Positions 1 to 8,012 of a stretch of 64,000 bases of DNA are shown in pieces (positions within the stretch are counted from its first letter, which is position 1; each line of letters starts with the position of its first letter). The position numbers and the translations under genes are program-made. The notes under the pieces were generated by a model, which saw only the letters and a program-made list of their open reading frames with translations, was not told the origin of the DNA and ran no database searches. This DNA is from G963691885 sp963691885 (GTDB lineage Bacteria; Pseudomonadota; Alphaproteobacteria; UBA8366; Aestuariispiraceae): assembly GCA_963691885.1 (NCBI GenBank), contig OY829843.1, positions 2,666,001 through 2,730,000 of the forward strand, in the 5' to 3' direction.

Positions 1-884
1 GCCTCGTCGAACCGGTCCAGCGACCCCAGGAGATTGCCCAGATTATTATGGGCGGCTGGATGATCGGGAAACAGTTCCACGCCGCGCTCGGCAAAGCGTA
101 ATCCGTCTTCCATCTTTTCCATTCGGAAATAAAGGGAGGCCATATTGATATGGGCTGCCGGGTTGTCCGGCTCGTTATTCAAAATGGTCTGGAATTTTTG
201 TTCGGCGGCTTCAAATTGACCCTGCCTTTGCAGGACGATACCGAGATCCATCAAACTGTCCGGGTTGTCCGGTGCAACTTCCAATGCACGATAGAAGGTA
301 TTTGCGGCCTCCTCCAATCGCCCGGTTTCAAGCAGCATTGCCCCCAAATTGCCAAGGGCGGGCAGGAACTCAGGGCCGGTCTCAATCGCTTTGGCAAACT
401 GTACTTCGGCGGCGTCCCATTCACCAAGGTTCCGCAGGAAGGCGCCAAAATTGTTTCGCGCTTCCTTATTTTCAGGCGCTAGCGAGAGCGCTCGCTGATA
501 TTGCGTGCGGGCTGCCTTTGCATTGCCGGCGGCATCTTCGATCAGGGCAAGCGTTGCGCGGATTTTCCCGTCGCGTTTTGCGATATCGGTCGCGCGGGTC
601 ACCAACTCGCGCGCAACAGGAAGGTTCCCGACCTGATAGGCCAGAATGCCGCGGAAATGCAGGGCATCTATATTGCCGGGATAGGTGTCCAGCACGCGCT
701 TATACATCCGGTCGGCATCGGCATATTCGCCCTTTGTCTGATGGGCGAGGGCGGCTTCAAGAACGGTCTGTATTTCCGGCGTGGTTGCCGAATTTTGGGC
801 GGCTTTTGCCTGCTGTTCCTTTTCCCGTTTTTCGCGTGCCCGTCGCTGCTGTCGGTTCTCCCGCTGTTGCGGAGGTTGTGCCAA
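1..884 (-). CDS. Tetratricopeptide repeat protein (partial, C-terminus outside window)
   Basis: The reverse strand is open from about 884 to the left edge and encodes degenerate 34-residue helical repeats with TPR-type spacing, such as NPAAHINMASLYFRME and PAAHNNLGNLLGSLDRF. A Gln/Arg/Lys-rich stretch comes first, with no signal peptide. No ATG lies near the 5' end. A TTG at 884 with GAAGAGGG about 9 bases upstream is the best start, placing it 4 bases after the msrB stop, so the two are probably co-transcribed. TPR arrays are protein-interaction scaffolds; the partner and function are unknown. The C-terminal part is missing, so a fused enzymatic domain such as a sulfotransferase or glycosyltransferase cannot be excluded. 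Confidence 0.75.
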   Translation of the reverse strand, partial: MAQPPQQRENRQQRRAREKREKEQQAKAAQNSATTPEIQTVLEAALAHQTKGEYADADRMYKRVLDTYPGNIDALHFRGILAYQVGNLPVARELVTRATDIAKRDGKIRATLALIEDAAGNAKAARTQYQRALSLAPENKEARNNFGAFLRNLGEWDAAEVQFAKAIETGPEFLPALGNLGAMLLETGRLEEAANTFYRALEVAPDNPDSLMDLGIVLQRQGQFEAAEQKFQTILNNEPDNPAAHINMASLYFRMEKMEDGLRFAERGVELFPDHPAAHNNLGNLLGSLDRFDE

Positions 885-888
885 ACGA

Positions 889-1350
889 TCAGCCCTCTTC
901 AGCGTCTGTGTTGAGGGATAGCGAGGCGGAATTCATGCAATAGCGAAGGCCGGTCGGGCGCGGACCGTCGGGAAAAACATGGCCAAGATGAGCATCACAC
1001 TTGCTGCACAGGACTTCGACACGGCGCATGAAGAGCGAGTTGTCCTCAACCTCGGTCACCGCATCAGGCGTGATGGGTTCAAAGAAACTGGGCCAACCCG
1101 TGCCGCTGTCGAATTTGCTGCCCGATTTGAACAGGGGCTGATCGCAGCAGATGCAGTTATAAACGCCAGGTCTTTTTTCATCGTTATAGATGCCGGTAAA
1201 GGCACGCTCCGTCCCATGTTTGCGAGTCACGTAATACTGCTCGTCGGTCAGCTGTTCGCGCCACTCGGCATCTGATTTCACCACTTTATCTGCGCGCTCC
1301 GGTGTAGCGGAGCCGGGTTGGGAGCGGGATTTAAAGAGTTTATCGAGCAT
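889..1350 (-). CDS. msrB: Peptide-methionine (R)-S-oxide reductase MsrB
   Basis: Reduces the R epimer of methionine sulfoxide in oxidised proteins, normally with thioredoxin. The 153-residue product has the SelR fold signatures: zinc ligands C66/C69 (CICC) and C115/C118 (CSKC), the GTGWPSF motif near residue 84, HLGHVFPDGP near 121 and the catalytic cysteine C138 in RYCMNSASL. The length is typical of a stand-alone cytosolic MsrB, with a short Lys/Arg-rich N-terminus. It sits between a ChaC-like gene (15 bases upstream) and the TPR gene on the same strand. With msrP at 28 kb, the window encodes two different methionine sulfoxide repair routes. Confidence 0.95.
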   Translation of the reverse strand: MLDKLFKSRSQPGSATPERADKVVKSDAEWREQLTDEQYYVTRKHGTERAFTGIYNDEKRPGVYNCICCDQPLFKSGSKFDSGTGWPSFFEPITPDAVTEVEDNSLFMRRVEVLCSKCDAHLGHVFPDGPRPTGLRYCMNSASLSLNTDAEEG

Positions 1351-1365
1351 GATGCCCTCCAGTCT

Positions 1366-2055
1366 TTAGGTGGTGGCCGAGCCGTTCGCGGCCTGAACTT
1401 CATGAACGCGTTTCAGGATCTTCTTTAGCTTATGGTCGTGCAAGCCCAGTTTTTCCAGTGCGACAACCGTGTTTTCCAGATATTCAGCTGAGCTGCCTAA
1501 AAAGCCGCTTGCGGTCGCAATGGATTGCGCCGCACGTTCAACCGACAATTTGCAGGCATAGCGGGGTTGGTTCGGATCAATGACAAAAGCGATTGCATTG
1601 ACCGGCCCGTCTTCCGTGGTTACTTTAACCCAAGTGGGGACATAGGACCCGGTCGGCATTTCACGGGTCCAGACAACGTCCAGTTCTTCCTCCACCTTGT
1701 CCCGGTGCAGTTTGAAAACCATGCCGTTACAACTGCCGCCCTTTTCCAGACCCAGGATGAGACCGGGATTCTCGGGGCTGCCACGGCCCAGAGGTGTCCA
1801 GAGGCAAAAGGCCCTGTGATACCCATACAGACGACAGATTTTTGAGGTTTCAAAATGGAAAGCCGGGTTCCAGATCAGGGATCCATAGGCGAAAACCCAG
1901 ACATCGTCCGAGGGTTTTTCAGCCAATACCTGCTTGCGCGATTCCAGGCGTTGCTCATCGGTCCAGGGTTCCAGCAAGCCCAGCTCGCGGGCCTGATCCA
2001 TCATTTTCTGGACCAGTCCGCTTTTTATCGAATCCCGACTGAGAACCACCAACAC
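1366..2055 (-). CDS. chaC: Gamma-glutamylcyclotransferase, ChaC family
   Basis: ChaC enzymes degrade glutathione in the cytosol to 5-oxoproline and Cys-Gly. The 229-residue protein has the cyclotransferase glycine loop YGSLIWNP at residues 57-64 and a candidate catalytic glutamate E132 in the TREMPTGSY stretch, both ChaC hallmarks. Length matches bacterial ChaC. It precedes msrB on the same strand with a 15-base gap, suggesting one redox-related operon. The first in-frame ATG is used; a later start around residue 18 is possible. Family assignment is firm; that glutathione is the physiological substrate is inferred from the family. Confidence 0.88.
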   Translation of the reverse strand: MLVVLSRDSIKSGLVQKMMDQARELGLLEPWTDEQRLESRKQVLAEKPSDDVWVFAYGSLIWNPAFHFETSKICRLYGYHRAFCLWTPLGRGSPENPGLILGLEKGGSCNGMVFKLHRDKVEEELDVVWTREMPTGSYVPTWVKVTTEDGPVNAIAFVIDPNQPRYACKLSVERAAQSIATASGFLGSSAEYLENTVVALEKLGLHDHKLKKILKRVHEVQAANGSATT

Positions 2056-2120
2056 ACCTTTTGCTCAGAAATACTGTTCAGCAAGATATGCATAGACTGA
2101 CACGTCAAAAGGTCAAGGGA

Positions 2121-2146
2121 CGGGATCCCTCTCAATGGGAATCCCG
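2121..2146 (-). terminator. Possible hairpin terminator after the pirin gene
   Basis: An imperfect inverted repeat, CGGGAT plus CCC against GGG plus ATCCCG with one bulged base and a 7-base loop, lies 36 bases after the pirin stop on the minus strand. The following T-tract is weak, so this is a tentative terminator or just a stable hairpin before chaC. Confidence 0.35.
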
Positions 2147-2181
2147 CCTCTCAACACTTCTTTACCAGATCGTGCCCTGCG

Positions 2182-2895
2182 TTATTGCAGCTCACCCCCT
2201 GGCAGGTCTGCCAACAGGACCTCTGTTTCCTCACTCGCTTCGAGGGTCAGTTCCGTGACGTCGCGTATGACGAGACCATCGCGGGCTGATAACTCTGTCC
2301 CGTTCACCTTCAGGCTGCCTCTGGCCGGAACCAGATAGGCCTGACGACCGGGTTTGAGGACCTGGGTCAGATTTGTTCCCGCTGCCATCACACCGGCATA
2401 GAGGGTCGCGTCCTGATCAATCCACATCGCCCCCTCGACATGTTCCTCACCAGAGGCGAGTGGTGTCAGGGCCCCGTCCTTCAGCGACTTGGGAAATTCA
2501 CGGCTTTCCCAACGCGGCGGGCGACCCGTCGTCCGGGGGATGATCCAGATCTGAAAAATCCGCGTCAGATCATCTTCACGGTTGAATTCGGAATGGGTGA
2601 TCCCGGTTCCAGCCGACATAACCTGAACATCACCTGCTTCGGTACGGCCTTCATTTCCAAGGCTGTCTTTGTGGGTGATGGCGCCCTGGCGGACATAGGT
2701 GATGATCTCCATGTCGCGATGCGGGTGGGGATCAAATCCACGGCCCGGCTGAATTTCGTCATCGTTCCAGACCCGCAGCGGTCCGACGGAGGTCCGCTCG
2801 CGGTCGAAATAGTGACCGAAACTGAAATGATGGCGGGCGTTCAGCCAGTCGATCTGGAAATGGCCCAATGTGTCAAATTTTCTGAGATCAAGCAT
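2182..2895 (-). CDS. Pirin family protein
   Basis: A cupin-fold iron protein; bacterial pirins include quercetin 2,3-dioxygenases and redox-sensing regulators. The 237-residue product carries the four metal ligands H57 and H59 in DPHPHRDMEIITY, H101 and E103 in GTGITHSEFN. The C-terminal half is a second cupin barrel. AAAGGAG lies about 9 bases before the ATG, a strong Shine-Dalgarno. It begins 17 bases after the hydroquinone reductase stop on the same strand, so the two are very likely one operon divergent from the LysR gene at 4030. The pairing suggests quinone or flavonoid/electrophile metabolism; the substrate is not known. Confidence 0.9.
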   Translation of the reverse strand: MLDLRKFDTLGHFQIDWLNARHHFSFGHYFDRERTSVGPLRVWNDDEIQPGRGFDPHPHRDMEIITYVRQGAITHKDSLGNEGRTEAGDVQVMSAGTGITHSEFNREDDLTRIFQIWIIPRTTGRPPRWESREFPKSLKDGALTPLASGEEHVEGAMWIDQDATLYAGVMAAGTNLTQVLKPGRQAYLVPARGSLKVNGTELSARDGLVIRDVTELTLEASEETEVLLADLPGGELQ

Positions 2896-2912
2896 GATTT
2901 TATACTCCTTTC

Positions 2913-3905
2913 TTACGCTGCGTAGGTTTGTGTATCCCGGCCATGAGGTTCCATGTGATCCAGTGCCGGGCCGACAGGGACAATCCGGGTCGGGTTCACA
3001 CTTTCATGGCTGGCATAATAATGGGTTCGTATCTGATCCATGTTCACCGTCTCGGCGACACCCGGATGCTGATACAATTCCCGCGTATACGCCCAGAGGT
3101 TCGGGTAATCTACAATCCGCCGGATGTTGCATTTAAAGTGACCGACATAGACCGGATCGAATCGGATCAGCGTCGTAAACAGACGCCAATCGGCCTCTGT
3201 GATCTGATCGCCGACCAGATAGCGTTGACGGCCCAGCCGCGCTTCCAATTCATCCAGCAGGTCGAAGAGTGGTTTCACCGCCTCCTCATATGCCTGCTGG
3301 GTCGTTGCAAAGCCCGACTTATAGACACCATTGTTGATGCGGTCATAGATCGGTGCATTGATGGCGTCGATCTTATCGCGCAGTTCCGACGGGTAAAAAT
3401 CGCCCTCCAGCGCGCCAACACCATCGAAAGCCGAGTTGAACATCCGAATGATCTCGGAAGATTCATTGCTGACGATCGTGCCCTGTTTCTTGTCCCAAAG
3501 GACCGGAACCGTAACCCGACCTGTAAAGTCGGACTGGGCAGCAGTGTATATCTGATGCATATGGGTCGCGTTGTGGATCGGGTCCGGGATAGTGCCCGTA
3601 AACTCGCCTTCGAAACTCCACCCCTTGTCCAGCATATAGGGGCTGACACTGGAAATCGTGATCATGTCCTCCAGGCCTTTCAGTTTCCTGAAAATCAGGG
3701 CCCGATGCGCCCAGGGACAGGCCAGTGATACATAGAGATGATAGCGATCCGGTTCCGCTTTGAACCCGCCAACACCAGAGGGACCCGCAGAGCCATCAGC
3801 CGTGATCCAGTTTCTGAAGCTGGATTCCTTGCGCTCGAACTTTCCGCCGGTTTTCTTGGTGTCGTACCATTGGTCAACCCATTTTCCGTCAACAAGAAGT
3901 CCCAT
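2913..3905 (-). CDS. Glutathionyl-hydroquinone reductase (Xi-class GST, YqjG/PcpF type)
   Basis: Reduces glutathionyl-hydroquinones, formed when glutathione adds to quinones, back to hydroquinones. The 330-residue protein has the Xi-class active site with cysteine C63 in the ACPWAHR motif, the following GLEDMI and SVSPYM segments, and a C-terminal helical GST domain. The open frame runs 40 codons further upstream, but the ATG at 3905 has GGAAAGGA just before it and starts at the family-typical MGLLVDGKW. It is first in a likely two-gene operon with pirin, reading away from the LysR regulator at 4030. Confidence 0.92.
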   Translation of the reverse strand: MGLLVDGKWVDQWYDTKKTGGKFERKESSFRNWITADGSAGPSGVGGFKAEPDRYHLYVSLACPWAHRALIFRKLKGLEDMITISSVSPYMLDKGWSFEGEFTGTIPDPIHNATHMHQIYTAAQSDFTGRVTVPVLWDKKQGTIVSNESSEIIRMFNSAFDGVGALEGDFYPSELRDKIDAINAPIYDRINNGVYKSGFATTQQAYEEAVKPLFDLLDELEARLGRQRYLVGDQITEADWRLFTTLIRFDPVYVGHFKCNIRRIVDYPNLWAYTRELYQHPGVAETVNMDQIRTHYYASHESVNPTRIVPVGPALDHMEPHGRDTQTYAA

Positions 3906-3980
3906 CACTCTGTCCTTTCCAATGTCGTTCGGGCCTTCGCCCGTGTCTGATGGGATAGAGATAAGCTTGCGTCCAAAAAG

Positions 3981-4010
3981 AACAATATATATCAAATGAA
4001 CAATATTGTT
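3981..4010. promoter_or_regulatory. AACAATAT repeats and palindrome in the LysR/hydroquinone-reductase divergent promoter
   Basis: Within the 124-base divergent region lies a perfect 12-base palindrome AACAATATTGTT at 3999-4010, and a second copy of the half-site AACAATAT at 3981-3988, one and a half helical turns away. LysR regulators usually bind partly symmetric AT-rich sites beside the divergent target promoter. This is the best candidate operator, inferred from symmetry and position only. Confidence 0.5.
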
Positions 4011-4029
4011 TCTGTATGAGGACAATAGA

Positions 4030-4935
4030 ATGGAAGATGTAAACGCCTTTCTGGTCTTTGCGCGGGTTGTGGATCTGAACGGGTTTACGGCTGCGGCCCA
4101 GGATCTGAACCTGTCAAAATCCTACGTCAGTAAACAGGTGGCCGCCCTTGAAGAGGATCTCGGTGTTCGCCTGTTAAACCGGACGACCCGACAGCTCAGC
4201 ACGACGGAGGCCGGGCAGGCGTTTTACGAGAAATGCCGTCGCATTGCTGATGAGGTGGCGGAGGCACGGGCCATTGCAGGCAGCTTGCAGGCGTTGCCCC
4301 ATGGTGTCTTGCGGGTTAATGCGCCCCTTAGTTTCGGTGTGGATCATATCGGTCCCCTGATGCCGGAATTCATGCGGCTTTATCCGGAAATTCGCCTGGA
4401 TCTGAGTCTGACGGATCAGCGGATTGATCTGGTTGAAACCGGGTTTGATGTCGCCATCCGGATTGGCCGGCTGGAGGACAGTGGCATGATTGCCCGCAAA
4501 TTGCTGGATTATCGGCGGGTGGTCGTAGCCTCTTCGGAATACTGGGACCAACATGGAAAGCCGCGCCGACCGGACGATTTGAAGGATCACAACTGTCTGA
4601 CCTATGCCTATGCGGATCAGGGGCGTCGATGGCGGTTTCGAGGCCCGGAAGGACGGGAGTTTGATGTGCCGGTGTCGGGGTCGTTACGCGCCAATAATGG
4701 CGATGTCCTGATCCGGGCGGCGGCAGCCGGGCTTGGTGTTTGCGCCGTGCCCGCCTTTTTGTGTGCTGAGCGGATCAATGAAGGGGATCTGACACTCGCG
4801 CTGGAAGCGTTTGAGCCGGACCCGTTGGGCGTTCATGTGGTCTATCCCCAGACCCGCCACGTGCCTTCAAAGCTGCGCGTCTTTATCGACTTTCTCGTCG
4901 CTTCCCTGGTCCGTCCCAAAGCGACACTGATCTAA
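4030..4935 (+). CDS. LysR family transcriptional regulator
   Basis: The 301-residue protein starts with a LysR winged helix-turn-helix (residues 1-60; FTAAAQDLNLSKSYVSKQVAALEEDLG), followed by a linker helix and a two-lobed effector-binding domain. It resembles the CrgA/AaeR-like group common next to oxidoreductases. The frame opens at 4006 but the ATG at 4030 gives the usual LysR N-terminus and length. It is divergent from hydroquinone reductase and pirin, which it probably controls, with a candidate operator at 3981-4010 partly overlapping the upstream alternative start. Its effector is unknown; a quinone or related electrophile would fit the neighbours. Confidence 0.9.
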   Translation: MEDVNAFLVFARVVDLNGFTAAAQDLNLSKSYVSKQVAALEEDLGVRLLNRTTRQLSTTEAGQAFYEKCRRIADEVAEARAIAGSLQALPHGVLRVNAPLSFGVDHIGPLMPEFMRLYPEIRLDLSLTDQRIDLVETGFDVAIRIGRLEDSGMIARKLLDYRRVVVASSEYWDQHGKPRRPDDLKDHNCLTYAYADQGRRWRFRGPEGREFDVPVSGSLRANNGDVLIRAAAAGLGVCAVPAFLCAERINEGDLTLALEAFEPDPLGVHVVYPQTRHVPSKLRVFIDFLVASLVRPKATLI

Positions 4936-4940
4936 TGTCG

Positions 4941-6125
4941 TCAGGTATTTTTTCGCCACCGATTGCCGCGTAATTTGAAACCAGCGGCGACAATGGCACC
5001 GCTGGCGGCGATGACAAGCAGCAATCCATTAGGCCCGACAATCTCCATTGCAAAACCGGAAAGCGGGGCACCTGATAAGGCACCAAATTCAAAAGACATG
5101 ACAAAAAACGCGTTCGCAGCCCCCATTTCCGCCCCCTGAAAACGGTCGCCGACGATGCCCAGTGCAATCGCGTAAAGGCCAATGATCGGGATGCCGATCA
5201 GCCCAAACAGGAACCAGGTGATCCAGGGATTGGGCAGGGCGAAAGGCAACAGGGCTGCGATTGCGATGCTGCCCAGGGCAAGCGCGGTGCCGATTGAGCG
5301 TCGGTCATATTTATCTGCCAGCCAGCCCATGGGATACTGAAAGGCGATGCCGCCAACAAGGAAGGCCGTCAGACAGGTGATCGCCGCCTCCTGGCTGAGG
5401 CCCGACAGAACACCAAAGAGGGCCGTCAGGGAAAATGCCGAACCGTCTGCCACCCCCATGACAAACCCAAGGGACATCAGGACAGGTGCCACATAGAATA
5501 TCCCGAAGATCCGTTTTTCTTCAGATGCCGGGAAATCGGGCGCAGCGGCAATGGCGGCCATAACCGGAATGACTGTGATAACCGACAGCCCGGCAATGAC
5601 CAGAAACGGTAAATCCCCCTCAACGCCGATAACGGTCAGAAGCGGCGTGCCAAGTGCCATGCCGCCGATGAATGTTGTCACGTAAAAGGAAAGAACGCGG
5701 CTGCGCATATGGGAGGGCGCGGCCTGATTGATCCAGGCCTCTGTCCCGACCCACCCGATCGCCGCCCCACAAGCCCAAAGAAACCGCAAAACAAACCAGG
5801 GCCAATATCCTTCAAAGGCGATCATGCCCAGTGTCGCGGCAGCGATGATCAGGGCGGAGGCAATCAAGAGGCGTGGTGCGCCAAACCGCGTCAGCAACCG
5901 TCCCATGAAAGGGGCCATCATGACGATGGGGAGTGAAGACGAGACCGCATGCAGACCAATTGCGCCGGACCCTTCGCCCATCATGTCGAGCCGCAAGGGT
6001 ACAAGGGGCAGGATTAACCCGATTGCAATACCGAAGAGGAGGTTGCTGACCAAGGCGCAGGCAACGCCATATCTGGGCGAGCGTCGGCCGCCCGCCCAGA
6101 AGTCGCGCTCGGTTGACTCACTCAT
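4941..6125 (-). CDS. MFS transporter, YcaD-like
   Basis: A 394-residue inner-membrane protein with about 12 hydrophobic segments in two six-helix halves. It has MFS A-like loops (GRLLTRFGAPR near residue 78; GWLADKYDRRS in the second half) and a TEAWINQ segment after helix 4 resembling the ESWLN motif of the YcaD subgroup. Such proteins are proton-driven exporters of small molecules; the substrate cannot be read from sequence. It converges on the LysR gene with only 5 bases between stop codons. Upstream, 20 bases separate it from malonyl-CoA decarboxylase on the same strand, so they may share a transcript. Confidence 0.85.
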   Translation of the reverse strand: MSESTERDFWAGGRRSPRYGVACALVSNLLFGIAIGLILPLVPLRLDMMGEGSGAIGLHAVSSSLPIVMMAPFMGRLLTRFGAPRLLIASALIIAAATLGMIAFEGYWPWFVLRFLWACGAAIGWVGTEAWINQAAPSHMRSRVLSFYVTTFIGGMALGTPLLTVIGVEGDLPFLVIAGLSVITVIPVMAAIAAAPDFPASEEKRIFGIFYVAPVLMSLGFVMGVADGSAFSLTALFGVLSGLSQEAAITCLTAFLVGGIAFQYPMGWLADKYDRRSIGTALALGSIAIAALLPFALPNPWITWFLFGLIGIPIIGLYAIALGIVGDRFQGAEMGAANAFFVMSFEFGALSGAPLSGFAMEIVGPNGLLLVIAASGAIVAAGFKLRGNRWRKNT

Positions 6126-6145
6126 GGTCGAACGCTCTCACATGC

Positions 6146-7561
6146 TCATCCTTTAAGAATGCCGCGTACTGTCGAGGAGGTTGTCACGAAACCGTCCCTG
6201 GCAAAGCGCTCATGATTTCGTTCGATGTCACTCAAACTGTAGAGATAATTGACCATGATGGTCGCAGATTCTCGAAGACCCTTGCCGGATGTGTTGCCCA
6301 TCCAGCAAAGGCGCTCGACCTGAGCCCCGTTCGACAGATGGAACCGAGCGACAGGGTCTGCAGGCGCGTTGCGTGACTTCTCCTGAACCAGGTATCGCGC
6401 GCAGAGACGCATCAGTGGCTGCCTCAAGCCTTCTACCTGGGCCGGGTCGTTTATCCATTCCCCGTCTTTTAGAATGCGTGCCAGGTCGCCCTTGTTGATG
6501 CTCTCGCCGGTTTGCTTTTTGAAATGCTTGCGGTCCTCGGGTGCTAGAATTCCCGGGCTGCCATCCTGGATCTGGCGGTCCAGCCAACGCCGGAAACCGG
6601 GGATGGGCGAGAGTGTCGAGAATGTTTTCAGATTCGGGAACTCGCCGCGCAATTCCTCAACCACCCGTTTGATCAGGAAGTTACCAAAGCTGATCCCCCG
6701 CAATCCTTCCTGCGTGTTCGAGATGGAATAGAAGATTGCGGTATCGCTTTTCGCTGGTTCGTTGATCGGGGCGTCTTCATCCAATAGAGCCTGCACCGAA
6801 CTGGCGATGCCATTGACAAGGGCCACTTCCACGAAGATGAGCGGTTCCATTGGCATGCGGGGATGGAAAAAGGCAAAAAGCCGTCGGTCGGAATCCAACC
6901 GGTTGCGCAGGTCGGTCCAACTTCTGATCTCATGAACCGCTTCATAGGCCATGAGCTTTTCCAGAAGGGCGGCGGGACTGTTCCAGGTGATGGTCTGAAG
7001 TTCCAGAAAGCCGATATCGAACCAGTCGGCTAACAGGGCCTGTAACTCTGCATCAAGGGCTTTCAGGTTGGTGGTCTTCTTTATATGGGGGAGGAGGTCC
7101 GCCCGCAGGTCGACCAGAAATTTAACGCCCTGCGGGATCGCGTTGAATTGGCGAAGAAGGGCCGTGCGTGGTGCAATTAGCGCCCTGGACAGGGCAGGTA
7201 AACCCTGGTCCCGCTCTTCTGGGGGAAGCGACAGATATTCAGCGGTTGCCTGTTCTACGGCGTGGGGATCGGGCCCGAAATGGTCCGCCAGCAGGTTCAG
7301 GAAATTCTCCTTGCCGGTTTCGCTTAACCCCAGATAGCTCTCGCCCAATTGTGCCGCCCTTGCCCGGGCTGAAACCTCACCGCCTTCGGCATCAATGCAG
7401 GCTTGCATCTGTTTTAGAAGCAGGTCGGCGGATTTGGCATCCACATCGGGGTGAATAACGGGGCTTTCCAGGCTTGCGGCCAGATCAACCCAGATCGATC
7501 GCACTGAGCGCAGGGTTCTGTCCCAGAGACTGCCTTCTATATTTTGCGGTGTCGGGTCCAT
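6146..7561 (-). CDS. Malonyl-CoA decarboxylase
   Basis: Converts malonyl-CoA to acetyl-CoA and CO2. The 471-residue product has the helical N-terminal domain and the acetyltransferase-like catalytic domain with the family motifs IFYSISNTQEGLRGISFG (active-site serine region) and RFHLSNGAQVERLCWMGN (active-site histidine region). The frame extends 66 codons further upstream, but the ATG at 7561 gives a family-like N-terminus and has a GAGG element nearby; the ATG at 7603 is an alternative. No malonyl-CoA synthetase or malonate transporter is adjacent, so it may recycle malonyl-CoA or act in dicarboxylate degradation. The MFS gene follows after 20 bases. Confidence 0.93.
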   Translation of the reverse strand: MDPTPQNIEGSLWDRTLRSVRSIWVDLAASLESPVIHPDVDAKSADLLLKQMQACIDAEGGEVSARARAAQLGESYLGLSETGKENFLNLLADHFGPDPHAVEQATAEYLSLPPEERDQGLPALSRALIAPRTALLRQFNAIPQGVKFLVDLRADLLPHIKKTTNLKALDAELQALLADWFDIGFLELQTITWNSPAALLEKLMAYEAVHEIRSWTDLRNRLDSDRRLFAFFHPRMPMEPLIFVEVALVNGIASSVQALLDEDAPINEPAKSDTAIFYSISNTQEGLRGISFGNFLIKRVVEELRGEFPNLKTFSTLSPIPGFRRWLDRQIQDGSPGILAPEDRKHFKKQTGESINKGDLARILKDGEWINDPAQVEGLRQPLMRLCARYLVQEKSRNAPADPVARFHLSNGAQVERLCWMGNTSGKGLRESATIMVNYLYSLSDIERNHERFARDGFVTTSSTVRGILKG

Positions 7562-7668
7562 ACTCAGCCTCAAACAAGGGGATTGCCGTGTGAAAGCAAT
7601 CATATACCCTCCGACGCGGCGACCAAATGCAAAAACGACGAAAACATTTATGAAGATTGTGAGAAACC

Positions 7669-8007
7669 ATGCCGCGGGACAGATTGCCGAGTAATATTTG
7701 GGTGACCGCCACCCTGCGTCAGATTTCAGCGCAAGGAGGGTTCGCAGCGGTGATCGCAAAGGGCGAGCCTGACAGCGGTTCGCTGACAGTGCGGGTCAAT
7801 TGTCTGAACGGCACAAGCTATCTGCAAACCGAGAGTCGCGATCTGGACGGCAATCTGATCTGGATGGATCCGCTGGGGCCGGACCCTGTCCCCGATGAAA
7901 AGGCAGACGCCTATGTCGTGCGGTCCAAGGAAAGCGATCCGGATATCTGGATCATTGAAGTCGAGGATCGCGACGGCAAGAACCCGTTCCTGTTTTCTGG
8001 CGGGTAG
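7669..8007 (+). CDS. DUF1491 family protein
   Basis: A 112-residue cytosolic protein with the alphaproteobacterial DUF1491 pattern: LPSNIWVTATLRQISAQGG near the N-terminus, then AVIAKGEPDSGSLTVRVN and a C-terminal PDIWIIEVEDRDGKNPF segment. The family is conserved and uncharacterised, so no function is proposed. It is divergent from malonyl-CoA decarboxylase (107 bases between starts) and converges on asnB with a 5-base gap. There is no signal peptide or membrane segment. Confidence 0.85.
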   Translation: MPRDRLPSNIWVTATLRQISAQGGFAAVIAKGEPDSGSLTVRVNCLNGTSYLQTESRDLDGNLIWMDPLGPDPVPDEKADAYVVRSKESDPDIWIIEVEDRDGKNPFLFSGG

Positions 8008-8012
8008 CGGCG

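Noticed and set aside
272..943. 223-codon plus-strand frame
   Set aside because: Antisense shadow of the TPR gene and the end of msrB; Arg-rich with no recognisable motif.
7562..7759. Upstream extension of malonyl-CoA decarboxylase by 66 codons
   Set aside because: The extension runs close to the divergent DUF1491 start, has no ribosome site and adds a hydrophobic stretch not expected in this soluble enzyme.
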